Shown in pieces: positions 19,441 through 28,783 of a DNA stretch of 64,000 nt. The position numbers and the translations under genes are program-made. The notes below the pieces were generated by a model. That model saw nothing but the letters and a program-made list of their open reading frames with translations. It was not told where the DNA came from and did no database searches. This DNA comes from Craterostigma plantagineum. Its lineage: Eukaryota; Streptophyta; Magnoliopsida; Lamiales; Linderniaceae. The DNA lies in the NCBI GenBank assembly GCA_027422505.1, contig JAPQWV010000028.1, positions 6,600,001 to 6,664,000 of the forward strand, read 5' to 3'. Numbering within the stretch: the first letter of the stretch is position 1; the number at the start of each line of letters is the position of its first letter.

Positions 19441-22056
19441 AAGCGGGTAAACTGTAAGTATTCTTAAAAACTTTCTCTCTCTAAAAGGGGATCTCACGAA
19501 ACCAAAACCCAGAACTCCTTTTCTACGTTTTCTTCATCTTCCTTCCCGTTTCCCTTAGCCTACCATCTTCTCCATCGCCGGTTTGGTTGTTCCACAGGCG
19601 CCGGCCGCTGGCCCCCATCGCCGGGATCAGACGGCGCGTGGGCGGCCTGTTCCGTTTCAACACTTTTGAACAGCCCAATAATTTTTTTTCGATTTCCTCG
19701 TTTTTGCTCGTTGAGTTCTTGTAGTTTTTGATATGGCGACATCGTCCATGATGTGTGGATCGATGATGAGTGGAGCCTCTTCAACGACAGAGAATGTTCT
19801 ATTTAATCTTCCAGATATCGAGAAATTGGATAGAGATTACCCATCGTTTGCTGCAAAAATTGATGGTGAAGGATTTAAGGATTTGCTGAATCGTGTTGTT
19901 GGCAAGGACGTGTGGCGCACTGCAGCTATGGATCAGGGGAAGAATTTGACAGACTTGGCTTTGGAGGCTAGTTCTGATAATAATAACGTCGTGGTGATTG
20001 AAGATGAGTCTCATTTGAGCCGCTCACAAGGAAAAGAACTGTTTCGGCGAGGCTTTCTTGACTTTAAGCATGGTGCGGGTTCTAAGCAAATATCGAACGA
20101 AGAGGCGAAAGGTGTTGAAAGGGGGGACAAAGGCGAAGCTATGCAGCAGAAACGGCCAGTCTCTCAAGCCTTAACGGGTGATGGGCCTTTGCTGTTGGAG
20201 GGACTGCCGCAGCTGAATACTGTTTCAGCTAAGAATCATTCAGATGGGGCCGTGGGTTCTACGGCATCATCGATGATCAATATGCCAAAGCTACCGGATC
20301 TTGGGCAGTTGGCAGCGAATTACCCAGATTTCGCGGATCGATTTGATATAAAGGCGTTTGGGGATCTTTTCAGTCGAGTTCATGGCAATGTGGCTGGACC
20401 GGGGGAATCTACGGCTGCGAAGGGGCCGGATTTGGTTGATCGAGTGGTTGCTCAGGTTGGGCAGACGGGGCATACGATCCAAGAGCGCTTACGGGACGCG
20501 CCATCGGGCAAGGTGCCGTATCGCAAGGGCACTCCGCCACCGCGGAAAGATTTGAACGACGATGAGCTCTTGGAATCACCGACGATCGGGGAGACTGCTG
20601 ACATGATGCACGCGGCGGCGAGCCGAGCACTGCATGCGTCTGATCTTCATGGGCAGGATTCCATAAGGGTCTTGTCTACGAGGAATTCCTCGCCAGCTAC
20701 GGTTACTCCGCCACAGGAAGTTGTGCCAACCCGGGATTCAACGATCAAGGTTACGCCGCTAAGGGTTTCGCCACCACGGGTGGTTGTGCCGCCTGCAAGA
20801 TCGCCTGAAAGGACTTTTCCACCTAGGATTTTGCCAGCTAGGGCTATGGCGGTTAGAAACCCGATCCCGTCTGCCCCGAATGCGCACAAGGCATCTTTCG
20901 CGGATGTTCTTCAGGGGGAGAGCACCGTGGGTCGTCAACAACCTCTCCGGGGGGATTCAAAGCGGTTAACGCTAACATTTACGCCTCCTACTATGGTGGA
21001 TGGGGTGGCTGAAGTTCACCCCCCGTGGGACGTCGCACGACAGGGCTTTGGCCGTTGGGAGCACACATTGGTAGGCTACTTTCTCGGCCGAAAACCATAC
21101 TTCCCCAGTGTTGAAAAATTTCTCCGTTCGATTTGGGCTGATTTGGTTGAGGTGCGGGCGACGACTAATGGATTCTTCAAGTTCCGTTTTGCGTCGGCCG
21201 CGGCCATGACGGCGGTTCTTGAAGGGGGTCCATGGCTCATGCAAGGCAAGCCTCTTTTCCTGGAGGTGTGGCGCCCAGGTTTTTCCTTTGCAAAGGCTGA
21301 ACACACTGAAGTGCCACTGTGGGTTAAGCTATGGAACGTCCCGAGCGAATTTTGGACTCAGGCGGGACTTAGCATTGTCGCGAGCGCGGTGGGCAAGCCG
21401 TTGTTTGCTGATGGCGTCACGGCTGCAGGAGATCGTATTGATTTCGCGAGGGTGTGCGTCATGAAAACATTGACGGAGCCATTCGTCGAGACGTTCAACA
21501 TCCGGCTACCAAGTGAACAAGGCGGTACAGCAGGGGTGGTTCCTGTCCGCGTCGTGTACGAATGGAGACCTAAGAAGTGTCCGACGTGTGCCTCATGGTC
21601 ACATGCGGCACTGACTTGTCCAAATCGGCCGAAGGAGAATGATGAACGAAAGCCAACGGCGAGGGCTGAAACGCGACAAGTCCGCCAAAAAGAGCCGCGA
21701 CCACGAGTGGAATGGTGCCAAGTGGGTGCTAAAGGAAAGGCCGTGATAGTGACCGAGAGGGATGAGATGACCATACACGGGGAGGAGGAGAACAGGTTAG
21801 AACATGTGAATGGGGACGATACCTCAAACTCTATAGTTGGTGACAGGAACCCCTTCCAAGTTCTAAGTATTTTAAATGACAATGCTTTTATTTTGGGTGT
21901 CGGATAGCTTGGTAGTTGTTATTTGGTTTTGGTTTTCATTGCTGACGTTGTCTTTAGCTTCAGTAGTATGTTACTGGTCGATGTGAGCTTATATGCTCGC
22001 CGTTTTGTACTCTGTACTTTTCTTTTCATTTATTAAATGGGACCTTAGGCCAAAAA
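19441..22056 (+). mobile_element. L1-type LINE derivative containing ORF1 only
   Basis: A 13-bp target duplication AAAGTTCATTGGA flanks the insertion (19428-19440 and 22057-22069). The element has a 5' untranslated part of about 290 bp with CTCTCTCTAAAA, a 2175-bp ORF1, a short 3' region rich in T with GTTTTGTACTCTGTACTT, and a short A run just before the second duplication. Variable-length duplication plus a terminal A run indicates L1-type target-primed retrotransposition. The endonuclease/reverse transcriptase ORF2 that normally follows ORF1 is absent: only about 140 bp separate the ORF1 stop from the A run. It inserted into the LTR at 18518-24427. Confidence 0.88.
19733..21907 (+). CDS. 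LINE ORF1 protein with DUF4283 and CCHC zinc knuckle, 724 residues, intact
   Basis: Uninterrupted frame from the ATG at 19733 to the TAG at 21905-21907; upstream sequence gives no earlier in-frame start that looks better. The N-terminal half is low complexity with two related motifs at about residues 24-54 and 183-214 (NLPDIEKL..DYPSFA and NMPKLPDL..NYPDFA), then a Pro/Arg-rich stretch (about 335-385). Residues about 423-570 are a DUF4283 domain with VEVRATTNGFFKFRF, GGPWLMQGKPLFLEVW and VPLWVKLWNVP. A CX2CX4HX4C knuckle (CPTCASWSHAALTC) lies at about 615-628. In plant L1 elements this protein binds nucleic acid and forms particles with the element RNA. It is markedly GC-richer than its surroundings. 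No RT or endonuclease accompanies it. A domesticated host gene is possible but unlikely given the 13-bp duplication. Confidence 0.88.
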   Translation: MATSSMMCGSMMSGASSTTENVLFNLPDIEKLDRDYPSFAAKIDGEGFKDLLNRVVGKDVWRTAAMDQGKNLTDLALEASSDNNNVVVIEDESHLSRSQGKELFRRGFLDFKHGAGSKQISNEEAKGVERGDKGEAMQQKRPVSQALTGDGPLLLEGLPQLNTVSAKNHSDGAVGSTASSMINMPKLPDLGQLAANYPDFADRFDIKAFGDLFSRVHGNVAGPGESTAAKGPDLVDRVVAQVGQTGHTIQERLRDAPSGKVPYRKGTPPPRKDLNDDELLESPTIGETADMMHAAASRALHASDLHGQDSIRVLSTRNSSPATVTPPQEVVPTRDSTIKVTPLRVSPPRVVVPPARSPERTFPPRILPARAMAVRNPIPSAPNAHKASFADVLQGESTVGRQQPLRGDSKRLTLTFTPPTMVDGVAEVHPPWDVARQGFGRWEHTLVGYFLGRKPYFPSVEKFLRSIWADLVEVRATTNGFFKFRFASAAAMTAVLEGGPWLMQGKPLFLEVWRPGFSFAKAEHTEVPLWVKLWNVPSEFWTQAGLSIVASAVGKPLFADGVTAAGDRIDFARVCVMKTLTEPFVETFNIRLPSEQGGTAGVVPVRVVYEWRPKKCPTCASWSHAALTCPNRPKENDERKPTARAETRQVRQKEPRPRVEWCQVGAKGKAVIVTERDEMTIHGEEENRLEHVNGDDTSNSIVGDRNPFQVLSILNDNAFILGVG

Positions 22057-22069
22057 AAAGTTCATTGGA

Positions 22070-24427
22070 TATTCAAATTTTCTTGAGAAAAATAGGTTTT
22101 GGTCGAAGGTTTGGTAAACCTCAAGGTTAATAATTATTCTCTTAGGATTTGATGTTAACCTATTTAGGTATATATATGATTTGGGTTTGTACGAATAATT
22201 CTTGAGGTTTTTGAAAGGGGTTTTAAATTCTTGTTATATTCAAAACTGTTCTTGGGAAGAACAGTGTTTTGATCGAAAAACCCCACGTTTTAAAGTGTTA
22301 AATAAAGTGGTATAATTTTATTAGAGGTTCAGGAATTAAATTAGTTTGGCGAATCATAAGTTGTGGAGTGAGCTTCGCAAATTAATTAGATTCACGAATT
22401 TGGAAGCTAGAAACTTCACGAATTGCATGAAAATAAAACTTTGCGAATCAGAGAGGAGCTCGCGAAGTGTATGTATGCATAAGATAGGTCACGAATTCAG
22501 TAAACTAGGCCACTTCACGATAGAGTATTATGGAATTTCACGAAGCTTAGAATAGAATAATATTATAAGTTACATAGGAAGGACATGTGACGAATTAAAA
22601 AAGTGGAGCTTCACGAATTGAGTAAAGTTGGAATTGTGTGTGCATTATTAGAAGGTCACGAAGCCTAGAATAGAATAATATTATAAGTTACATAGGACCT
22701 TGTGAGGGAATAGAAGAACAATATTATAAGCTACATGGGAGTATGGGACTTCATATGGGAATAAAATAATAGTATTATGCATTATGTGAACTTGGCGAAT
22801 TATATACACTAAGCAACGGACTTCACGAGTTAAGTAAAGTAGGGAATTGTACATGCAACTTAAGGGAATAAAAAAATATTATAGGTACATGAAACTTCAC
22901 TAATTGTGAGGTGTTAATAATAATAATAAAATAGGGACTTGTAAGGGTGAGACCTTTCGAAGATTTAGCCATGAAGGAAAACTAAAGTAACAATAAAATA
23001 ATACTTATTACATTACTTAGATAAGGATCAACAAAGGGGTTTTTAGTATTTGAGCCGTACTATAAAAAGTCACGAATTAGGACAAGGTACAAACTAGGAG
23101 AATTCCAAGTGTTAGAATATTATTGATTCACGAGATGAATATCACGAACTTTAGAGATTCGCAAAGTAGATATGTGTGATAATAGACTTCACGAAACAAA
23201 AGCTGAGGGTGCACTTTGCGAATTAATTAGAGATTCACGAATTGGCAAATTAGTTCACGAGCCATGAGAATCTAGGATAGTTGACGAATTCAGATAATTA
23301 TTTAAGTAATTTCACGAGTTGACCTAACTTGGCAAAGTCCTTTTAAAATATCTATATTTCTGATATTTCAGCACTTAAGGAGTATGAGAACTTAGATAGT
23401 GTAATGATGTTGTAATTTTATGCGTAAGGTTGAAAATTAGGAATTTCGCCGGATCAGTAGCACATAAATCTACGGACGACAGGTAAGTGGGAATTTCAAC
23501 TACAATACATAAATGATATGTGTGCATCATTTACGTGACTATTTGCTTCTATGACATTATGTGATTTATTACGTGATGTGAACCACGTGTTTCATATGAA
23601 ATAGCATGACAAGTATTTCTGCATTATTTACGTAATCATTTTCATGTGCATACACGAGTCACACAAGAGTTACAAGACACTAACACGTGTGATACATGGT
23701 CGCCTGTGCGTGATATATAGTTGCCGATATGGGCATCTGATGTCGACTCATTGTTGAGTCACGGCTCTTCTATGCTACCATGGCGATTCACGATGCCAAA
23801 TTACAAGACATGTGCAAGACAAGACATGTAGCGGGAGGTGCGACCTGATGGTATAAGCTGCACCGAGGGTACCTCGAGTGTTGGCGACCTCAGAGTAGGC
23901 TACCAGCGTGGAAGCGCCCGCGTGTCAGGCCGTATTGAGACCAAAGGCACCTTAGGATTAAGCGCAAATCGTGTAATAGGGTTAGCCTCTCAATGGGACC
24001 ACATTGGGATTGAAAGGCACTTTAGCCTCTCAATGGGACCGCATTGGGATGGAAAGGCACCACAGGGATAAACATGAATTGCATATAGTTACCCTCTCAA
24101 TGTGTGTACTGTCACTTATATATATACCCCTAGTGGGTTTGAGCTCCATGAATGGTGCATAGTAAGATGGAAAGCCGAGGGCCCGAATACGTGACAAGAC
24201 AAAACAAGACAAGACAAGAAATACGTGAGGATTAGAAAGCATTGGCGCGGATGCCTTTGCTAATTACGACACGTGCACAACATGCATAAGTTTCCACTCA
24301 CTGAGCTTTATAGCTCATCCCATGTTTTATGTGTTGTAGATACCACAGAGTCGGACGTTGAGAAACGTCACGACTAAGGCAGGCTGACGGCGGTACTCCA
24401 TGGTTTTTTTAGGGCGAGGCTGTACAT
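22070..24427 (+). mobile_element. 3' LTR of the decayed gypsy element, part 2
   Basis: Continues the LTR of 18518-19440 after the LINE. It holds a decayed palindrome block (22330-23340), an ACAGGTAAGTGGGAATTTCAACTAC-like motif near 23480 (matching 26470 in the young LTR), a 37-bp near-exact tandem duplication at about 23986-24060 (CCTCTCAATGGGACC repeated) and a segment parallel to the R-U5 part of the young LTRs (CTACCAGCGTGG near 23900; ATGCATAAGTTTCCACTCACTGAGC near 24280). It is cut at 24428 by the Tekay insertion. No gene is present; the frame at 23838-24071 is LTR sequence. Confidence 0.82.
22330..23340. repeat. Decayed palindrome array (TTCACGAA type)
   Basis: Many copies of TTCACGAA, CACGAATT and TTTGCGAA stand where the young LTRs have TTCGCGAA. 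I see no exact TTCGCGAA in the block. The change fits CpG-to-TpG/CpA transition of an ancestral TTCGCGAA. Confidence 0.72.
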
Positions 24428-24629
24428 TGTAGCACCCGGGTCCTCGTGAATAACAGGGCCAATAAATTTGCGTGAATTTTAATTAAAACTATGTGCCTAT
24501 ACGGAAATGTGTGCCTATACGGATTTTATATGCTTAAATGATTATGTAAATTTGCATACATGTTTTGTGCTCATGTGACTAACTTAATTACGTGCCTACG
24601 TGTTTCAGGTGATTATATATATGTATATA

Positions 24630-24669
<40 letters not shown>

Positions 24670-27633
24670 GGGTATTAGTTTCGTGTCGAATGGTGTCGGA
24701 ACCATTAAGGGATTTTGGAAAAATTTGGACTAAGCTCAAAATGTAAGGCCCCAAATTACTTAGAGCCCAACTTTGATAAATGTTGAAGAGGCTAGGATTT
24801 TGGGCTAAGGTGTTGGGCTAGAAATTTAAATGAAGGCTCAAATTAATAAAGAAAAATACTAGGGACAAAATTCCCCAAATCAAGGGGATATTTTCGTCAC
24901 AAGCATGTCCATTCCCCTATTCCTGATTTAATATTCATTTAGACACTTTTAACACTTGAAAACTCCATTGACGTGAGCTAACAAAGGAAGGACGAAGGAG
25001 AAGACGAAACTTGCTCAAGTTTAGACTAGGTATAACTTCCTTCCCTTAACCCTTATATACTTTGGGCAAGAAATAGGAGTTACTAAAATATTTTAAGCTT
25101 AGAAACATGACGTGCAAGTTCTGTCCAAATTCTCATCTCGTTGAGAATATGTTTTTACCCCTCTCAGTATTGATTAACATTTTTAGGAATTCCAGACACG
25201 GAAATCTGCTTAAGCCGCGTTATTAGTGAGTTTGAATTTTAGGGTTCTTGAAGGTTTAGGATGTTCATCGGGTCCTTGGTAAAAAGGGCACCTTTGATCT
25301 TTAACGATTGGTAGTCGCGAATTTAAAAAGTGTTTGTAAGTAATAAAGAGCCGTGAAATAGAAATTTGCGAACCCTAAAAAGTGGTAAACTAAGGGTTCT
25401 GCGAATTGGACCTATTTGGCCAACCCGAGCCTTGCGAATTATTGAGATTCGCGAACTCGGTATGATAGGCATTTCGTGAGTTGGTAAAGCACAAGATACT
25501 TTGCGAATTGGGTGGCGAATCAAGATTCGCGAACCCTTAATGGGACGAGTTTGGCGAACTCGGCTTTATTGGCGAACCCATGCAACTTCTGCGAATCCAC
25601 GAGATTCGCGAATCATGCAAGGTTGGCAAACTCGAGTTTTGCGAACTCATATGCTTTTTGCGGGCAGATTAGGTTGGCGAACTCCACTTGACGACTCGAT
25701 GGCGGAAGAGAGTTCGCGAACTAGGCTAGTAGTTTAGTTTCGCGGGTCGTGTCCATTTGGCGAGTCCATGCTAAGTCGCGAACCTATTTAATGTCTCGGT
25801 AGTTCGCGAAATATGATTCGCAAAAGTTGAGTGAATTCGCGAATAAGGAGTGAAATGTACGTCTGCGAACTAGGTAGCCGAGATACATGTCGCGAAATGA
25901 GAAGTAGTTCGCGAACCATTTAGGTGGCGAACTCTAAGTATGCGAATTGTACGAATAGAGCAGAGAATTCCGCGAATCCGATATGATAAGCATTTCGCGA
26001 ATCCATCAAGTTTGGCGAATTAAGAAATAATGTAAATAATTCCGCGAACTAGACTAAGAGCTTGGCAAACTAACTTGGCGAATTGAACACCTTAGATAAA
26101 ATCGGTATAGTTAGACGTTGCATTCGATAGAATTTTGGTACGAAAATTTACGTAGTCAACTGATATAATTTATAGGCTGACTTTATAGCCTGTTCGAGTT
26201 TAAAGGATGAAATATTAGGAAATTCACCAGACCGGCTAGCAAATAGCTTATGGACGAATTTTATGAACTTCGTGAACTTCATAAAGTTCCCTAAGACAAG
26301 TGAGATGTACCAAGTTAACTAGGACTCCTAAAGATATTTATAACCAAAGAAAAATACCTAAGTCAGTACGTAATTAATTAATTTAAATAGTGTCCTAACG
26401 ATGCTATTCTATGTCTAAGGTTTGGACTTAGGAGAATACCCGGGTCAGGTAGCGACTAATCCACGGACGCCAGGTAAGTAGAAATCCAACTACAACACAT
26501 AACTTGCGTGTTATATGTTTTGTGTGACTATGTGCCTACGTGATTTCATGATTACGTGGACTAATTGTAACGCCTTCGTGTGATTAGCATAAATTGCATT
26601 TATTCGCATATGCATATTCATGTGCACGCACGAACTCATGGGGAAGGGTCGTGGGACTGAGTGTGCATAATGATATGTCGCTTGTACGCGACGAGGACTT
26701 GCCGATGTGGGCAAGTGGTGTCGACTCATAGTTGAGTCAGGGACTGTCTCCTATGCTACCAGGGCGGCGTTTTAGCGTCGTCGTACTATTATTGTATATA
26801 TATATGGTTATCCTGTGGAAAGGATTTGGGCATGGCCCGTGGCGGTAAGGTGCGACCTGGAGGGTGCGACCTGAGGGTATAAGCGACACAGGGTGGAACC
26901 CTTGTGTAGGCGACCTCAGCGTGGGCTACCAGCGTGAGCGATCGCCGGACAGTCGGGGACGACCGGGTTCATATGGTGACCTAGGGGAACGATGTGCATC
27001 CTAGGGTTCAGCCATCCGGCGTGGACCGCTGTCGTATTGTCCTCGAGGGACGTGAGCTCTTGTGGTGCATAGTGAGATTAGCCGAGGGCCCTGAGTTTTA
27101 CTAGTACGAGTACTAGGTGCATCGGAGTGGAATGCCCTTGCAAGTGTTATATGCATCGGCGCGGATCGCCCTTGCTTAGAAATTTATGCATTGGCGTGGA
27201 TTGCCTTTGCGGGGGAAGGGACACGTGCATACATGCATGATTTCTGCTTACTGAGCCTCGGTGGCTCATTCTTTTATGTTATGTGTTGTAGGCGCCAGCG
27301 AGCACGGTACGTGATCGCGTTAGATGACAAGGCCAATCTTTTGGAGCTTCGCGCTGCTTTTGGGGTGGACGTGTGTGTATGGATGACGACCTGTGAGGCC
27401 GAGCGCATAGGAGCCTTTTGCTGTGCCGACACACCTTCGTCCTCGTAGTTAGTCCGTGTCTGGAACTTAATGTTCGACATGTATTCTTTTGACGTGTACA
27501 GAATATCATTCCGTTATGTAAATGGAAAAAAAAGAAAAATTTTATACGCATTTTCAGCGTACCTTACTAATCATAACTCGCTAGGCACATAGGGATGGGT
27601 TAGAATAAGCAGTCAGGAAGTCGGGTCGTGACA
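24428..27633 (+). repeat. 5' LTR of the Tekay element
   Basis: 3206 bp, TGTAGCACCCGGGTCC to CGGGTCGTGACA. It contains a long TATATA tract (about 24614-24666), which may include the promoter, a TTCGCGAA array (25310-26100), the word CCAGGTAAGTAGAAATCC near 26470 resembling a 5' splice site, and GC-richer R-U5 sequence towards the end. Short frames such as 25501-25737, 27191-27448 and their minus-strand counterparts recur in the 3' LTR because both are copies of one sequence. They are not genes. Confidence 0.93.
25310..26100. repeat. TTCGCGAA palindrome array in the 5' LTR
   Basis: At least eight exact TTCGCGAA octamers with many variants (TTGGCGAA, TTGCGAA, TTCGTGAG) over 0.8 kb. The same array is at 33160-33950 in the 3' LTR with only a few point differences. 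Confidence 0.85.
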
Positions 27634-27636
27634 GGG

Positions 27637-27648
27637 TGGTATCAGAGC
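27637..27648 (+). promoter_or_regulatory. Primer binding site of the Tekay element (initiator Met tRNA)
   Basis: TGGTATCAGAGC begins three bases after the 5' LTR end and is complementary to the 3' end of initiator methionine tRNA. Minus-strand cDNA synthesis would start here. Confidence 0.93.
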
Positions 27649-27787
27649 TTCGGTCACAGGTTCTGTAGACTGTCCATACACACACACCCAAAAGAGCGGA
27701 AGCGGCCTTGCAAGTAAGTGTTAAGTTTATGTGGATCTATATGTTGCATAATTTATTGGCCTAGGACAGTCAAGATAGGGATAGAAG

Positions 27788-28783
27788 ATGGTAAGAACAA
27801 GAGGTGAGTCGAGCGGTGGCGATGACCAGAATAGGGGAAACACGGTCCCAACTGACAACCGCGACGCGACCATTTTCCAACTTATGGAATTGGTGCGCCA
27901 GCAGTCAACACAGATACAACAGCTGATCCAACAGAACACCACGAATGCTGGAAACACCCAGGCCGACAGGGCAGAGATAGTGGGAGAAAGGTTCAGGAGG
28001 TTGAACCCACCAATCTTCGAGGATACGACTGACCCGACGGCAGCCGAAGATTGGATAAGGACACTAGAGAGCATGTTCGTCTACAGCAGAGTCCCGGAGG
28101 CAGAAAAGGCTCTGTGCGCCGCGTTCCTTCTAAGAGGAAGCGCCGGACATTGGTGGGACACCATTATGGTGATCGAGAATCCTGCCATGATGAGATGGGA
28201 CAGGTTCAAGGAACTATTCCGGGGCAAGTACTTGACGGCCCCAGTTAGAGCCCAGCGCCTGAACAAATTCATCAACCTCAGGCAGGGATCGATGACCGTG
28301 GCGGAGTACATACGAAAGTTTGAGCAGCTGTCCAGGTTCGCAGCACACATGGTCAGCACGGATGCTCTGAAAATTGAACGGTTCCTAGAAGGATTGAAAC
28401 CCGAGCTCTATAGAGATGTGAGCATGGCAGGGATCCAAGGAGCTACTTACGCTCAGGTAGCAGAAAGGGCAATGGTGGCAGAACAAGCTGAAGCCCGGAT
28501 CATAAGGGCACAAGAGGCCAAGCGCAAATTTGCGCAAATGCAAGGAACACAATGGAGCGGAGGAAATCAGAAGCGGCGGTTTGTGCCCAAAGGTGGCAAA
28601 AATCAATTCCAAAACAGGCCTCCTCAACAACCTCAGGGGACAGTAAACAGGCCCCAAACCCGAATCAGAATCAAGGGGCGGTGCCGATTCCCAACTGCCA
28701 AAAGTGCGGAAAGAGGCACTTCGGGAATTGCAACACGCTGGCCAACGTGTGTTTCAGATGTGGGAAGCCAGGACACTTCGTGA
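27788..28783 (+). CDS. gag: Tekay gag (capsid region)
   Basis: The frame starts at the ATG at 27788, 140 bp past the primer site. An N-terminal Gln-rich helix ([16 protein letters not shown]) precedes the capsid domain of the Retrotrans_gag type: [17 protein letters not shown] at about residues 62-78, then [23 protein letters not shown] and [18 protein letters not shown] Lys/Gln-rich linker follows. From about residue 287 the frame leaves the expected sequence: the two zinc knuckles lie in the overlapping frame, so a one-base change near 28645 separates gag from the rest. Closely related elements usually have gag and pol in one frame, so I read this as a mutation, though a programmed shift cannot be ruled out. 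The protein would form the virus-like particle. Confidence 0.88.
   Translation: MVRTRGESSGGDDQNRGNTVPTDNRDATIFQLMELVRQQSTQIQQLIQQNTTNAGNTQADRAEIVGERFRRLNPPIFEDTTDPTAAEDWIRTLESMFVYSRVPEAEKALCAAFLLRGSAGHWWDTIMVIENPAMMRWDRFKELFRGKYLTAPVRAQRLNKFINLRQGSMTVAEYIRKFEQLSRFAAHMVSTDALKIERFLEGLKPELYRDVSMAGIQGATYAQVAERAMVAEQAEARIIRAQEAKRKFAQMQGTQWSGGNQKRRFVPKGGKNQFQNRPPQQPQGTVNRPQTRIRIKGRCRFPTAKSAERGTSGIATRWPTCVSDVGSQDTS

Noticed and set aside
20972..21882. Minus-strand frames of 110 and 174 residues opposite the LINE ORF1
   Set aside because: They are antisense to a well-supported GC-rich frame and show no domain.
25501..25737. 78-residue frame that recurs almost unchanged at 33351-33587
   Set aside because: The repetition comes from the two LTRs of one element, not from coding conservation.
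27191..27551. Frames near the end of the 5' LTR (and copies at 34986-35432)
   Set aside because: LTR R-U5 sequence; the frame length differs between the two LTRs because of single-base indels, so coding is not maintained.
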